DNA of 64,000 bases from Amoebophrya sp. A120 (lineage: Eukaryota > Sar > Dinophyceae > Syndiniales > Amoebophryaceae): the NCBI GenBank assembly GCA_905178155.1, contig CAJINV010000003.1, forward strand, positions 11,821,105 to 11,885,104, given 5' to 3'. A program made the position numbers and the translations under genes. Positions 9,606 to 21,706 of this stretch are shown here, in pieces; position 1 is the stretch's first letter, and every line of letters starts with the position of its first letter. The notes under the pieces were generated by a model. The model saw only the letters and a list, made by a program, of their open reading frames with translations. It was not told where the DNA came from and did no database searches.

Positions 9606-12600
9606 TCAGTCAACGACCGTGCCTGTATCGGGTAACACGTTGATTCCCACGTCTAGACAGTCGTCGTTACTCACTTGTCCCGTGCGGTCGAACTCCAGGA
9701 GAGTTTGAAACACCTTCTTTCTCACATTTTGCACCTCCGACTGCTTCTGGCCGACGAACGCGACGAACCGCTTCGGCGTGAATCGATTGGTCAGAACGGA
9801 GAAGCGCACGCTCAGGGCGCAGTTCGTCACGGTGCGGACTTGGTCCTGCTTCGCCCGCTTCCGGACGACGGTTATAGTATGTGGCTTGTTCGTTCCCTTA
9901 ACACTGTGCGGCGTCGCGCCAGAAGCGCAGGAAGCGGCGCTTGTACTAGATTTTGGTGTGGTAGAATTATTTTGCCCGAGCCTCTTCTTGCCGGCCGCGA
10001 CGCCGACACCTCCGCCACTGTAATTGTGAATCGGCAGCTGCTTCAGACTGGGCACTTGGTCCAAAACTTTGCGGTTCCGTTCCCTGTAATCCGCAATCAT
10101 GGACGCTGTCGAGGAACCCGAATCGGCTCTTGGGCGTGTTTTTTGCTCAGCAGGTAACTGGAGATGTTCTTGACCGGCGGCCTCGTGAGTTGTAGTAGGA
10201 ATGGTTTTCTGCCCTTCCAGTCCATGACTTCTCTGATCATCTTCCGTGGCTGCATTAAAAACAGTGCCATTCGGGAAGAATTCCAATTCCACCTTGATTT
10301 TCATACTGGCCGAGGGCTCGTAGTAGAAGGTTGGCGACAGCAAGCAGACCCCCTTCCCGTGCTCGCGGATCTTCAAACTCGCGTTCTCCAGACGCCACAT
10401 TATTTTTTCGGCGTTGTTGCAGTACTTCCGGTATCAACTGCAAAAATGTCTGGGTCTGGAAACTTGTGATGCAAGTCCGTGAACAAAATACTGCTCTGTA
10501 ATGCGCCGCCAAGCATGACAAGTTTTTTCGTGTTTCTGTACTGCGTATTTCGCATGAGAGCCTGCGCTTTTGCATGACAGGCAAGAGGACCTCTTGGTGG
10601 CCACGCAATACAGAGTGCAGAGTCATGCTAGACTAGCATGACAAATCTCGCAATCTTCCAGACCCAGACATTTTTGCATTTGATATCCGGAGGATGATTT
10701 GCGGCCGGGGATACAAATTCTGCTGGCTCGTGTCGTCAATGATCAGACGCTGGACCGGCGGGGACGACGCGGCTATAGTACTGGGCTCTACCTGCGAGAG
10801 CGCTTCCTGTTCTCCTGCCCCGACGGCGAGATCAGTCGCGGTGCTGTAGTGTCTCGAGCCGCCCAGCGGCGAGGCCGCGAGGTTCGGGGGCGCGAAACCA
10901 GGATGATGAAGCGAGGACGGTGAAGATGTTGCTGATGCTGTCAGTATAAAAATATTGAATTGGGTCAAAAGATTTCCCCTGCAGTTATCGTTGTGCTTTC
11001 GACGTCCCTTACAAGTACACCACAGCAACTTTTCAATAAATCATACCTCCTTCCCTCCCAGCTGCTTCTTCCCGGGTGAGAGCCGAGTCGTCCAGCGCAA
11101 TGCCAGCCCCGCTGCCCGGCAACAAGTGCCGCAAACCGTCCTTTTTCGAATCGATCGTGATGGTATGGAACGGACAAAAAGGCGTAAGCCCTGCTAACAC
11201 TAAGCATTTGCATTTGCATGCAAAAATACATTTGCAATCATGATCTATACCCCACATCACGTCCGATGCAATAAAGCGGGAAGACACATCCAAAAATTTA
11301 GCAGCAAACACTGACAAAAAGCAGAAGCCCGCCGTTCCATCTCATACACGTTCGAAGCGTCACAGGGACCACCTTGTGCCAGTTCTTTCGACGCCACACT
11401 GGACAACAAGGTCGCACCACAACTACCGCCGTCGTCTCCCCCGCATGTCGCGACCGTGGTCGCCTTCGAAGGACCACAACTAGTAGCAGTGTTTGAAGTA
11501 GATTTGTTCGCACCCGCAGCCCCGGCCTGCGGTCGCTGGTTCCCGTTGTCGTGTCTCGGGATGGGCGATTTCTCGTTGGGCGAGGGTGCAAGCGGTCGGT
11601 AGAACCCCGCGTTGGACTGGTGCAGCTGACTCGCGCTGCTCACCGCCGTGGTGTCAGGGTCGATGGAAGTTTGCTGCAGCCGCTTCTGCTCTGCGTTTGT
11701 TGCTCTCGGCGTGGCTAGTTCGTCCTGTTCCGCACCGTTCGGGACATGCTCCTCCTGCTGCACGACCATCGTGTCCACGATCTTCAGTTTGCTCGACGGG
11801 GCTTGATGCCCGTCACTCGCGGGAGGAGTCCGCGGAGGGCCTGCGGCACTAGACGATTCCAACTGCGTGCGCGCGACTCTCTCGGTGTCCTGGAAGTTGT
11901 GCGTAGTTGTAGAAGTAGTGGCTCTTGGAGCAGCTGCCAGGACCACAGCGCCACCATCATCTGCCTTCGACTCGGAAGAAGTAGTCACTGCAATGGGATT
12001 GTTTGTCGCTCCTCGGCCATGTCCACCCTGATTCGCCAGGCAACCGGAAGTAGGTCCCTGCGATTGCTCCTGAACTTGGTTCTTCAGATTCTTCCCTGTC
12101 AGCGTTGAGGAATGAGCTGGTGCTGCGTCAGGCTTTGGCCCACGACCTGTAGTTCGGATTTCAGCAGGAGCTGCACCTGCAATGGTTTTGATATCAGTGC
12201 TGCTTTTCCTTCCTGCTATTCTCACATCACGGCCTGCAGTGCTACTGCTGCTCCCACCCCCGACAGAACTGCCCGCTCCCGTGGTCCTAGTTGCCGCACC
12301 AACTTTCGGGACGAGGACTGCACGCCCCTGGCCTTGCCTTTCCGCGGGAGCAGTTTTTACCCGATTTCCCCGTGGGTACTTCACAGCCAACGGACTGCTT
12401 TTCCGCTTGCTCGAATTGGTGTGGGAAGATGAGGAAATAGCTGAAGCTTTAATATCTTTGTTTCCCATCGATGTTGTTGATGCCGCTGTTGATGCACTGC
12501 TGGAGTTTGCAGTTTCTGACAGCCCTCCTCCTCCTCCCGCAAAGCTGCTTCCCAACTGCACCTGCTTCCGGCGGAGTCGTTCCTTGTGCTTCTGGAAACT

Positions 12601-15600
12601 CCGCTCCAGCTGGGAGAGCTCCGGCTCATGTATTTCATCGGGTTGCTCTGCACATTGTACTTGTCCGGAGCAATTATGAGCGCCGCCGTCTGGAGGTATG
12701 AGTCCTGCGGGCCCGTGCTGCTCGCTCGTAGAAAAATTCTGCTCAGTGACACCTCTACGATCGCCCTTGCCGCCAGTAGATGAGCTACTGCTTGGCGTCT
12801 TTCCTTTTGGCGGCACCAGCTCTTCCAACGGCACGATCCGGTACTCCGGAGCGATAGTGCTTTGCTCCACCACCGGCACCAGTGCGGGCGGCCGGAAACT
12901 CACCTGGTCGCACAGTTGCTCCACTTCCTTGCAAATGTCGCGAACCGAAGATGAATTAGCAGGTTCGCATTGGTTGTTTGGTACTGCCGATGATGTAGCC
13001 ACCTGTGCGACTCGCTCGATGGTCGCGTTGGTACTTCCAACAGGATCCTGTCGCGTGCGAGTCGGCGGCGCGAAGGCCGGAAGGTCCGAAGCGATCGTGG
13101 AACAGGCAGCTGCAGTAGAGCGTGGCTTTCCAAGTTGTTCCGCCTGCTGTAGTTCTTTAGAGCTGGATGCTGCAGGCGGTGGTACAAAGGATGCGGGTTC
13201 TACATTTCCGGAACCCGCCGTAGTGAGACCACTTTCATCTCCGGTGCGCTCTGCCTGGTGCTGTTGCTTTGCAAGAGCGAGTTGCTGCTGCAACTTCTGC
13301 AGATCCTGGAGCTGGCGTTTGCACTGGCTCTCCAAACGATCTGGTAAGTTCAAAAATGTTGAGTTTTATCGGACAAAAACGACAACCTAAATTTTACCTG
13401 TCACAATGACAATTTTACCATTCGTCTTTTTCCAGCTGAACCAAATTTCTCGTCCACGCAAAAACTTTTGACAGTACGCAGGTCCTGTTCCTGTCGTTCG
13501 TATTGCTTCCGCCCTTCCGCCACCTCCTTCGCCCGCAAGTCGTATGGATGTGTCAGGTTTGAAATCGTCAAAGTTGAAATAGTTTGTCATGCATAAAACG
13601 GATACCAGCTAGACCTACAGTTTGTAGTCGGTGCATGACAAATTTTCCCGGTCCTGGAAGCGAGTCTGTCATGCGGTTTAGGGCAGAACAGCTGCCTTCT
13701 GTCATGCTAGTTAGCAGTCCACCTTTTGACCCTTGCCAGGACTATAATCTGCCTCCCGTGGGTCCTCTGCAATAGAGTCACTTTTTGTGTAGCATTTTAT
13801 GCATTACAAATTCTTTCAACTCTGACGATTTCAAACCTGACGCTTCCATAAGTCGTGTGCCTCGGTCAAATCCGCAATCCGCTTCTCGTACACGAGTTAT
13901 CAAATGTAAAAATGTCTGGCTCTGGTAGAATGCAACTTGTGATGCTAACTTTGGAGTCTAAAAAAATCTGTATTGCATGAGCAGCATTAGGCGTCCAGTT
14001 TGTGCTACGCGGGGAGGGCACTTGTCATGCGGGATAGGCATCAGGGAGGCCTCGAGAAATATGTGATGCTAGATCATGCATTACAGACAACCTGAGTCAT
14101 GCAAAATATGCATGACAAACCTGGTAACCTTCCAGACCCAGACATTTTTACATTTGATACGAGTCTTTCCTGCGCAAATTCGTCGTAAACTGACTTCGCG
14201 AAGGCGCCCGACTGTAAAGCCTGCTCCTCCAGCTGCTGCTCCAATCTGGCGCACCGGTCGGTGTAGTAGGTGAGTAAATCCTGCTTCTTCTGCTTATCTT
14301 TCTCCGCCACCGCCTTCAGCAGGCTCGCCGCGGCATACAGCTTGCCCCCGCCGTCGCTGTCGACGGACAAGTTTAGCTGCTCCAGCTCTTTACCGACCGA
14401 CTCGGCCGACAAAATTTCTTCGCGCGAAGGCGAGGGGAACGCGATGGGATTTTTTAGTCCTTCCGCGGTCCCGACGAGTCTTGAATAAAGTGCATTTTGT
14501 TCTCCGTCCCTTCGCGTTGTACCACAAGCTACCGGCGCGGGAGATTGGTCCTCTACTTCTTTTTGCTGATAATCATCGGCATGTGTGACGTTCGTGCCTT
14601 TTTCAATTCCGTTCGTGCCGGAGAAATTCCCAGGAGCAGGAGGAGCTGAGGCTATACTTGGAGCTGCTCGCTCTGATCCTGTGGCACTTCCCGCGGCCTC
14701 TATTTTCCCAGGAGCAGCGGCAGCAGCAGTTCCATCGGCAATAGCACCAAGGCTACTCTGTGAGTTAGTTGTAGGCTGGTCCAGCTGCACATCTACTTGC
14801 CCCTCACTCCCCGGGGCTGGCAAAACAATGCTCTGGTCGAGTGCAATCGCGTCCGGGATTCTTGCGACCTCCTCGTCGGGAAGGTGCCGCTCCGTCTTGT
14901 TTTCCAACTTCCCCGCAGCTGTGTCAGTCACTTCTCCTGTGCCGCCCGCCGCTGCGGTTTCTGTCGTTGCTCTTGCAAGAACATGATCTCTGCCTTGGGA
15001 AATATAAAAGTCCGGCTTCCTCCTGCTCTCCGTGTCTTCGAAACCGTCGGCCACTTTAATACTGGCATCGGCTTCATTGCCATCAATTATACCGGTGCAT
15101 GAATACAGCGGCCGTGCTGAAGGAGAAATTTGCTGCTCTGCAGGTGGCAGGAATGGATTTGCGTAGATTTTATCCTGCTTTTCCTCCAGCGATACCACCT
15201 CTTCTTCCTCACTGTGGTACTGCCGCAGAAAATACCGTGGCGCTCCTGCCGGACCTGATTCAATTTCCGAAGATGAACTATTTTCGCAGCTTAGGTGGTC
15301 TACATTTGTGCACACAGAAAGATGTTGAAAGCTAGCTGTACATATTGCAACAATCAACAAAAAACCTGCTCCACCACCATTCCGGCGACTTGCTGGCGTC
15401 GAAGATGAGGAAGAGCAAGAACTTTGCTGCTGGTAGTAGCTTCGCAAGGCCGAAATCGAGGCTTCCAGAGAGTTGTTTTCTTCGCGAGACGTTTCTTGCG
15501 TGGAATTGGAAGTTACGGCTCTTTTGTTTCCCGCGGTCGCATCCATTATGCGAGACTCATCCACTGCTTCTTCTTCACGCAACGGTTCAGTCGACGACCG

Positions 15601-15687
15601 CATATGGTCCATGGTACGGTGCGTTGAACATGATCCCAGTGGTGCGGCAGAGATAACTGAAGCGCCGACGCCGTCATCGAACGACAT
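9606..15687 (-). CDS. Large low-complexity multi-exon protein, possible MATH-like C-terminal domain
   Basis: Exons read from 15687 leftwards: 14159-15687, about 13842-13898, about 13440-13551, about 11320-13345, 11047-11190, 10685-10937 and 9606-10432. Introners separate the first three and the last two; joining across 13899-14158 gives ERLVYEKRIADL and across 10433-10684 gives IILRKYCNNAEKIMW, both in frame. A GT-AG intron (GTATGA to ACAG) fits 10938-11046. The product exceeds 1,400 residues and is mostly Ser/Thr/Ala/Gly-rich, with a Gln-rich coiled coil near 13250-13345. The last exon has WRLENASLKI, CLLSPTFYYEP and ELEFFPNGTV, reminiscent of a MATH/TRAF-like beta-sandwich, but this is weak. 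One or two junctions are unresolved, so this could be two genes. Function is unknown. Confidence 0.55.
10433..10684. mobile_element. Introner, family A (beta subfamily)
   Basis: Left end ATCAACTGCAAAAATGTCTG, right end CAGACATTTTTGCATTTGAT. TSD TCCGG on both sides. The interior (GCATGACAGGCAAGAGGACC) matches the copy at 58764 in the same plus-strand direction, although this host gene is on the minus strand. Precise removal keeps the host frame open. Confidence 0.88.
13552..13841. mobile_element. Introner, separate TIR type (TTTGAAATCG)
   Basis: Ends TCAGGTTTGAAATCGTCAAA and GACGATTTCAAACCTGA form an inverted repeat of about 17 bp, followed inwards by TTTGTCATGC and GCATTACAAA. It separates two minus-strand exons (HDLWK and HPYDLRAKEVAEG). 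I do not see a clear TSD. Possibly related to 45127-45441. Confidence 0.7.
13899..14158. mobile_element. Introner, family A (alpha subfamily), antisense copy
   Basis: Perfect-looking ends ATCAAATGTAAAAATGTCTG and CAGACATTTTTACATTTGAT. TSD CGAGT. The interior (TTTGTGCTACGCGGGGAGGG, then GTCATGCGGGATAGGCATCA) is very close to 43765, 47877 and 49078, in the same plus-strand direction, but here the host gene runs on the minus strand. Confidence 0.92.
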
Positions 15688-16822
15688 GGTAGTACCTCGT
15701 CTCAGTAAAACCTAGAGTCGCATGAGAACTTGAACTACAAGAACGAAGAACTAAATAAAATCAGTTTTAAGCAAGAAAACCGTCCAGCCTGCCGGCGTGG
15801 TCCTCATACAACACAACCTCTCATACCACGGACGGCCTCAGTCGCTCCGAAAAGAGCACAATAAACAAGTACTGAAACGTAACTTGTCTTTTTGTGGAAA
15901 AGGGAGTTCCTTGAAGGGAAGAGGACAAAAAAATCGTTTATTTGATTCTTCCCTGTAGATCTTCTAACACGTAGTTCAGACACTAGGCCCTTTGGAAATT
16001 CTCTCAGCATTTTTGGCGCCAAAGCTTTGGCAATAGAACGCGATGCAGTACTTGCTTCTACTGCTTGATGTTCATGTTTTTCGCTCAGGGAACCTCTACA
16101 ACCAACCTCATCTTCCAGCAGAGAGAAACATCAAAGGGAACAGATGGTGAAAACAAGCCACGACAAATAAAAATAGGAACATGAACGATACAAACCCTTT
16201 TGTTTCCCCGCACCAACACGTCGCACCGTGCTCCTCCACGAAAGCGGAAACTCAATAGCCTCCCCTTTGCTTTTTTGCAGCACTATGCAATCAAATAGTT
16301 TTTTGTGCCGATTCGAAAATTAGGCAAACAGGAGAAACATCAATGAGTAGAGAAAAAACCCTCAAATTCAGCCTCGAAGGTGCTTTATTTTCCTTGATTC
16401 TCCGGCACGATGAAAAATAAGCTACTTCAGATTCTTCCGAAAAAAATCCTACGTTTGTAGAGTGTCGCGTGCTCCTCAGTTGGTTGAAGCGATAGTGCGG
16501 AATTCATTGTACAGGACAAGAAAAGGAAATAAATCATGAGTGAGTGAATGAGTGAGTGCATGATCTACTCTTTTTACGAGGAAATAATTAAAAGGGCGAC
16601 CACAATAAGCGAAACGCCAAAATACTGTCTCGCGCAGCTGCGTGTCGAGCATGTTTTACGTCGATATTTTTGATTTGAATAGCTCCGGCAAAAAGATGAA
16701 TCTCTTCAACCAGATAGTTCGTCCAGTGCATTCACTCTTCAGCGCATATAATGGAACATCCGTATCGGTTTGACGAGCTGCAAATTCTTAGTTATCATAC
16801 ACGTGTACAAGTTATCAAAAAT
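15688..16822. other. Intergenic region with a small GAGT/GAAT repeat
   Basis: No convincing gene. AT-rich, with a degenerate tetranucleotide tract (GAGTGAGTGAATGAGTGAGT) near 16537-16558. The 72-codon minus-strand ORF at 15804-16022 has no supporting feature. Confidence 0.5.
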
Positions 16823-19800
16823 CTAAGTTCGTCCCCTAGGACCTCCGTGAAGCCCATACTCTTCCAATTTCCTCGAATACTCCGTTAGGTCTGCCGAATC
16901 CACGCAATACGCCGCGGCGCCCCGCTTCTCTCGCGTATCCATTGCAAAACTATGTCTTGGTGTTCTGGAAGGTGAAGATAAGATGCCAGGTCTGATCGAC
17001 GAGGACACACAAACCTGTTCTTTTGCAGAAGCAGCAAAAGCGAGTCACTTTCGGTCACGTAAACGCGACCACGTTTCTCGTGCAGAACGGGCATCGAGCA
17101 GACTTGCTCCCAAAACTTGTGATGCCAGGCCCTGCAATATATATCGCGGACCTGCTCCTGGGCCATGCAAAACCTGGATGACAAAGAACCTCCGAAAGAC
17201 TTTTATTCCAGACCAAGACATACAAAATTTGCAGTGGATATCGCAGCCAGGGGGGCAGTCTGCTCGAGATGTTGCCCTCGTGCACCACAACTCGTCTCTG
17301 GTTTCGCAGCTTCGCCGTGATCTCAAACTGAAACGCCAGACTGTGGTACTGGTGTCCCAGTTGGAAAGCCGTGTCGTAATAGTAGCTCTGCGCGTGCGCG
17401 GTCAGTGTGCGGGCCACCACAGCAAAGAAAAAACTATGCTCCCACCAGACGCGCTTCAACGGGAACGAATCGGGCGTTGTGGCCGACGTCCTTGCTAACC
17501 GTCTTGATGCCAGGGAGGCGAATTCCCAGGTGAGTTGGTGCTCCAGCTTAGCAAACGAGCGCATCAAATGCTGCAACGGAGCGTGGTCGAAGGGCCGCAC
17601 GTGGTCTTGCACCGCCACCGCCCCCCGCGCTGGGGTCTGCTTTCCGTACTGCGTCTTCAGATCGGGGCCGGTCCAGGCGGGACCCTTGCTTCGGTACTGA
17701 AGATCAAATGCCAGCGTTCGGACATATTTTAGGTCAAACTCGTGCTGCTTGCGCGTCTCGTCTCCGCAGTTCTCGGCCTCCTCCAGCAAACTCGACAAAT
17801 TCCCGTCGCTGCGAACTTTCTGCCGCACCAAACCAAGGAAAAAGTCGCCATGGGGCGAGAGAAAGGTGGTTTTCACAACAGGCGTACTACTACCTTCCAA
17901 GAGTTTCTTTTCAACCGCATCGATGTAGTGCACCGCGCCCCCGGTTAGGTACGCTGCGGAGCCGAGCCCGTGGTGAATATCACTGTGCCCCGGGCCGTGC
18001 GGCCCGGGTCGGCCGCTCAATCCCGCGGCAGTGCCGTCGCTCGAAACTTGGACAATGTCCTCCTCGGCGAGATAGTTGATTTTTTGCGCGTCTGTCCATT
18101 GCCCCATGAATTCCCCCAATCTGCCCGCCTGCTCCTGCAGAAAGGATTTTCGTACAGGTTCTTCCAGCCCTTTGAGCGCGTGTGAATCCAACGGATAGTC
18201 TCTCCGGGCCCGCCGGTTCACCGCTTGCTCAAACAACTGCTGGAACCGGCCACGACCATTATCCGCTCCCATTTCTTGCCGCCTCCTCAGGTTTTCAAAA
18301 AAATTCGGGTCGCGCCCCTCGTCGAGTAGAAACTCGCAACTGTCAGCCGCCTGTGCGGGCAGGCGTAAGGCAGCCACTTTCATCAGAGCGTCCGTTTGGT
18401 TCTTTTGGCCCTGCTTCCTATTTTTACCCTTTTTGGAAGTACTTCCGCCTTCCGACGCCGGCGCTGGCTGACCTGCGATGATGATGTTCGTAGAAACTTT
18501 TCGCTCGTGAATGGACACATGCGCGACCAACGCGCGCAGCACCGCCCAGGCGGGGCGGTAGTTCGTGTTCAGGACCACCAGCGACAAAACCGTTTTCGGG
18601 GACTGCATCTGGGTTTTGGCTGCGAATTTCGCGAAACCAGCTTCAAGGCGATCTTTCACAGCCTTCCTGCCTGCAGTGTGTTCAATTTGCCTCGGTTGTG
18701 CCGCGTTTGCACGCAATTTGCTGTACGCCTCTTCCCAATCTATTAGCTTGTTCATAGGAAGTAGGTTCTCCTTCTCGGCGTAGTTGTAAGCTAAAAAATC
18801 TTGCATCTCCTCGGTATACGTGTAAGGTTCCTTATCCTTTTTCCGCTTCCGGTCCTTCTTTTTCTTCTCTATCTGGGGCACGAATTCCAATGCCTTCTGG
18901 GCGCGCTCCACCAGCTCCACGACAAAAGCGTTGTCGGCTCTTTCTTCTTCGGTTAGCGATAAAACACGACCATGGGGGTCTTCTAGTACCTCTTCATTTC
19001 CCACCGCAGCTGGGTCCTCTTGGAGTACAGAAGATCGTGCTCTTGAAAAGTCTGTGCGCAATCTGGACACCACCAGGAGCGCCATTCCGGCCGATTCCAA
19101 CGACGCGAGGTGGGCCCGCAGCCGGTCCGTCCAGGCCGTGTTCGCCAGCAGCTCCGCCTTGGCAGCAGCGACTTGCTCCTGCGCCACCAGCAGGCGGCGT
19201 TTGTTCGCCTCCCGTTCCTCTGTAGTTCCCATCGCGGCGCCACGACCCCCTGCGATCTTCTTTTTCACCTCCAGCGAGACGAAGTGGGCGGTTTTCATTT
19301 TCAGAAAAATCTTTTTGTTGTCCCCCACCGCCGCTTCCACCTCCCGCATTACGAGGTTGCCACGTCGATACAACATATCCAAGGCAAGCTCCACGTGCAG
19401 CCGCCCGCGCGTGACAGCTCTCATCGCCGCGGAGGTTGAAGAAGGTACTAGTCCTGTACGACGATCAAGAGCCGCCTGTTCGTCTTCGTGCTTCCGGAAC
19501 AACTCCTTGCACGCCGCCGGGGTATACTCTTCCCGCTGCCACTCTTCCTGCAAAAACTTGTCCAAAGCCGCGCCCTCGTCCTCGGAGCTGGCGGTGTCCT
19601 CCGTGCGAGCAGGAGTCGACGGTTGCTGGCCGCGTTTAGAAGCTTTCGTACTCTTCTTGGTGGAAGCTCTACTGCTACTTCCTTCCGGCCCGAGTGTCAT
19701 CGCTCTGGTCTCCTCGACAAGTCCCTCCAGTGTGTCGCCCGAATCTTCTTCCTCCTCGTCCGCCGCGTCCTGGCCCAACGGGCCAAAACCGGTCCGTTGT

Positions 19801-20879
19801 GTTGCCGACGCGACCAGCAAGACTGGAACCTGCTGCTGGATAGAGTCTTTTGAAGCCGCGGGCTGCAGCGGCGCTCCGGAGCGAACATCAGAATCTTTAC
19901 TAGCAACACCCCCCTCGACGTCCTCCTCCCGCCACAACTCCCCTTCCGCCACCGGCGGTGCCACCCGGTGGCACGCTCGCGCCTGGTCGCGCGCAAACTG
20001 CGTCATTTGGGCGTGGCCCGCGTTAGGCGTAAGAAACAAGCCCAGTTTCGTATACACAAGCTCCCGGAACAGCCCGCAACTGGTCCAGCTGTCCGCAAAA
20101 AACTGAAAAATTCGGGGGGACGAGGAATTATTTTGTCGCGGACTCGTCGGTGCTGCTTGTCGGAGGTGCTGTTCATCATCTTTCGCAGAAACATTTGGCG
20201 TCTTCGGACATTGATGGATATTCTTGTCGAGCGGCATGCTGTTTGACGAACTACTCGTCCCGCGTACCATGTAATTTGCGCCGTAGAACACTTTGCAGTA
20301 CTTCGCTTTGAGTTCGCGATACCTTTTGTCAAAAACCGCTTTTCTACTCGGGCAAAGCTCCCCCACATCTGATATTCCGTCGATGCTCCGACGGCAACCA
20401 GGACCATTCGTGCAGTTGGGACGCAGAAATGCTGCACCAAAACCGTGGGCTGCCGCACCAGGAGAGTGTTGCTGAACACTACAGGGCCCACCTCCACCTG
20501 TCGCCGGCTCGCGCATCAGGGTCCGAAACGCGCGCAAGTCTGCTTCCATACCGTACAGCGTGTCGTGTAGTGTCTTCGTCATGCGTAGCTCCACAACGCT
20601 GCGGCTCAAAATTTTCTCCTGGTACACATCGAGCACAGATTTCCGGGCACGATCCGAGGCAAGAAAGCTCTGGTTCTGGGCTGAAAGACGCAGACGCCGG
20701 ACATCTTCCAGTGTCTGTGCAACAAAAAAATCAGGTGCTGGCGCAGGCGCTTCATCATGCTGGCTTGTTACCCCAGGAGAGCCTGGTTGTGGTGTAGCTG
20801 CCCCTGCGAAATGGAGGATGCAGGTTGCGGTGAAAAGATAGACCGCGGCGGTCAGAAAAGCGTGAGTGACCGCTCGCAT
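16823..20879 (-). CDS. Large secreted protein of unknown function
   Basis: An open frame of about 1,275 codons runs from 20879 to about 17240. The start at 20879 (MRAVTHAFLTAAVYLFTATC) gives a clear signal peptide ending near FAGAA, preferred over the ATG at 21002. After the signal come a Cys-containing N-terminal region with N-glycosylation sequons (NQS, NCT, NNSS), an acidic low-complexity middle, a Lys/Arg-rich stretch (KKKKDRKRKKDKE) and a well-ordered C-terminal half (SLVVLNTNYRPAWAVLRALV; FDLKYVRTLAFDLQYRS; WWEHSFFFAVVARTL). I recognise no family. The 3' end is split by an introner-like intron near 17085-17239; candidate last exons end at 16885 or 16823. A secretory-pathway or surface role is inferred from the signal peptide only. 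Confidence 0.6.
17085..17239. mobile_element. Possible degraded introner, family A
   Basis: The right end (TTCCAGACCAAGACATACAA ending TTTGCAGTGGAT) matches the family A terminus imperfectly, and internal CTTGTGATGC is present. The left end is poorly conserved and I cannot define the boundary or a TSD. Confidence 0.45.
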
Positions 20880-21706
20880 TTTGATTTTTTGTGTGCGATA
20901 TGGAGAAAATTTAGATGAAAGAGCGTACTTAAAACACGACGTCGTTCCCAACGTTGCAAATATCGAATCGAAGTATTGAAGAGCGTCCTCTTCTAAAGTC
21001 AAAGTCGTGGATAAAAAAGGTAATAAAGTACATACTAGGTGAACAAAAAGCTAAAAGTTTTCGCACACCTAGAAAGTAAGTTACAGCTGACGAAGAGCGC
21101 AAAAGAGAGTAATGCTCTATTTCGTGTACTTTTGATCTTGATCCCGAAATTATTCTATTCACTTTCGCTGCTTCATACCAGCAGCATGTGGATCTGCATC
21201 ACTATGATGAAGATCTTCTTACAGAAATAATGGATCTCCTTCTACTATGAAATCCACGTGACCAGAAAGTACAAGTAGATGATCAGGGATTGCTAGCACT
21301 ATTTAGGCTGGCCTTTCGCTTTCGCGACCAGTCGAGTCCTGATCTGCGGTCTGAAATCATTCTTTTAGAGTAAGTGAGTAGGAGCAGAGGAGCTTCACCA
21401 GCCACGTCCTTTTTTTCTCCTGTGTGCATCGTCACGGATTCTTCTTCCACCGAAAATTGTACTTTCACGACACGACATCTTGATCTTCATAGATAAAACG
21501 ACCACATGCTGCGCAAACCTGACGCTGAACAATTTCGACAACAGTTTGGTCAGCAGGATGTTTCTGCGTCTGGGGGCATTTCTGCATTCAGCTCCGTCAG
21601 CTTTGAGACTGATTTGATATCAACACGACGACTACACTAACTGTACGTCCGAGCAACTTCAGAAGCGAGGACGAGGAAGAACAATCGAAAGAAAATCCCT
21701 TTCATC
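20880..21706. other. Intergenic region
   Basis: AT-rich spacer between two minus-strand genes. Only short chance ORFs and no repeat noted. Confidence 0.5.

Noticed and set aside
14074-14158. C-terminal tail KMSGSGRLPGLSC shared by several ORFs
   Set aside because: It is read-through into the family A introner terminus, not a conserved protein motif.
18931-20106. 391-codon plus-strand Ser-rich ORF
   Set aside because: Antisense to the secreted-protein frame, which has a signal peptide and a longer continuous frame.
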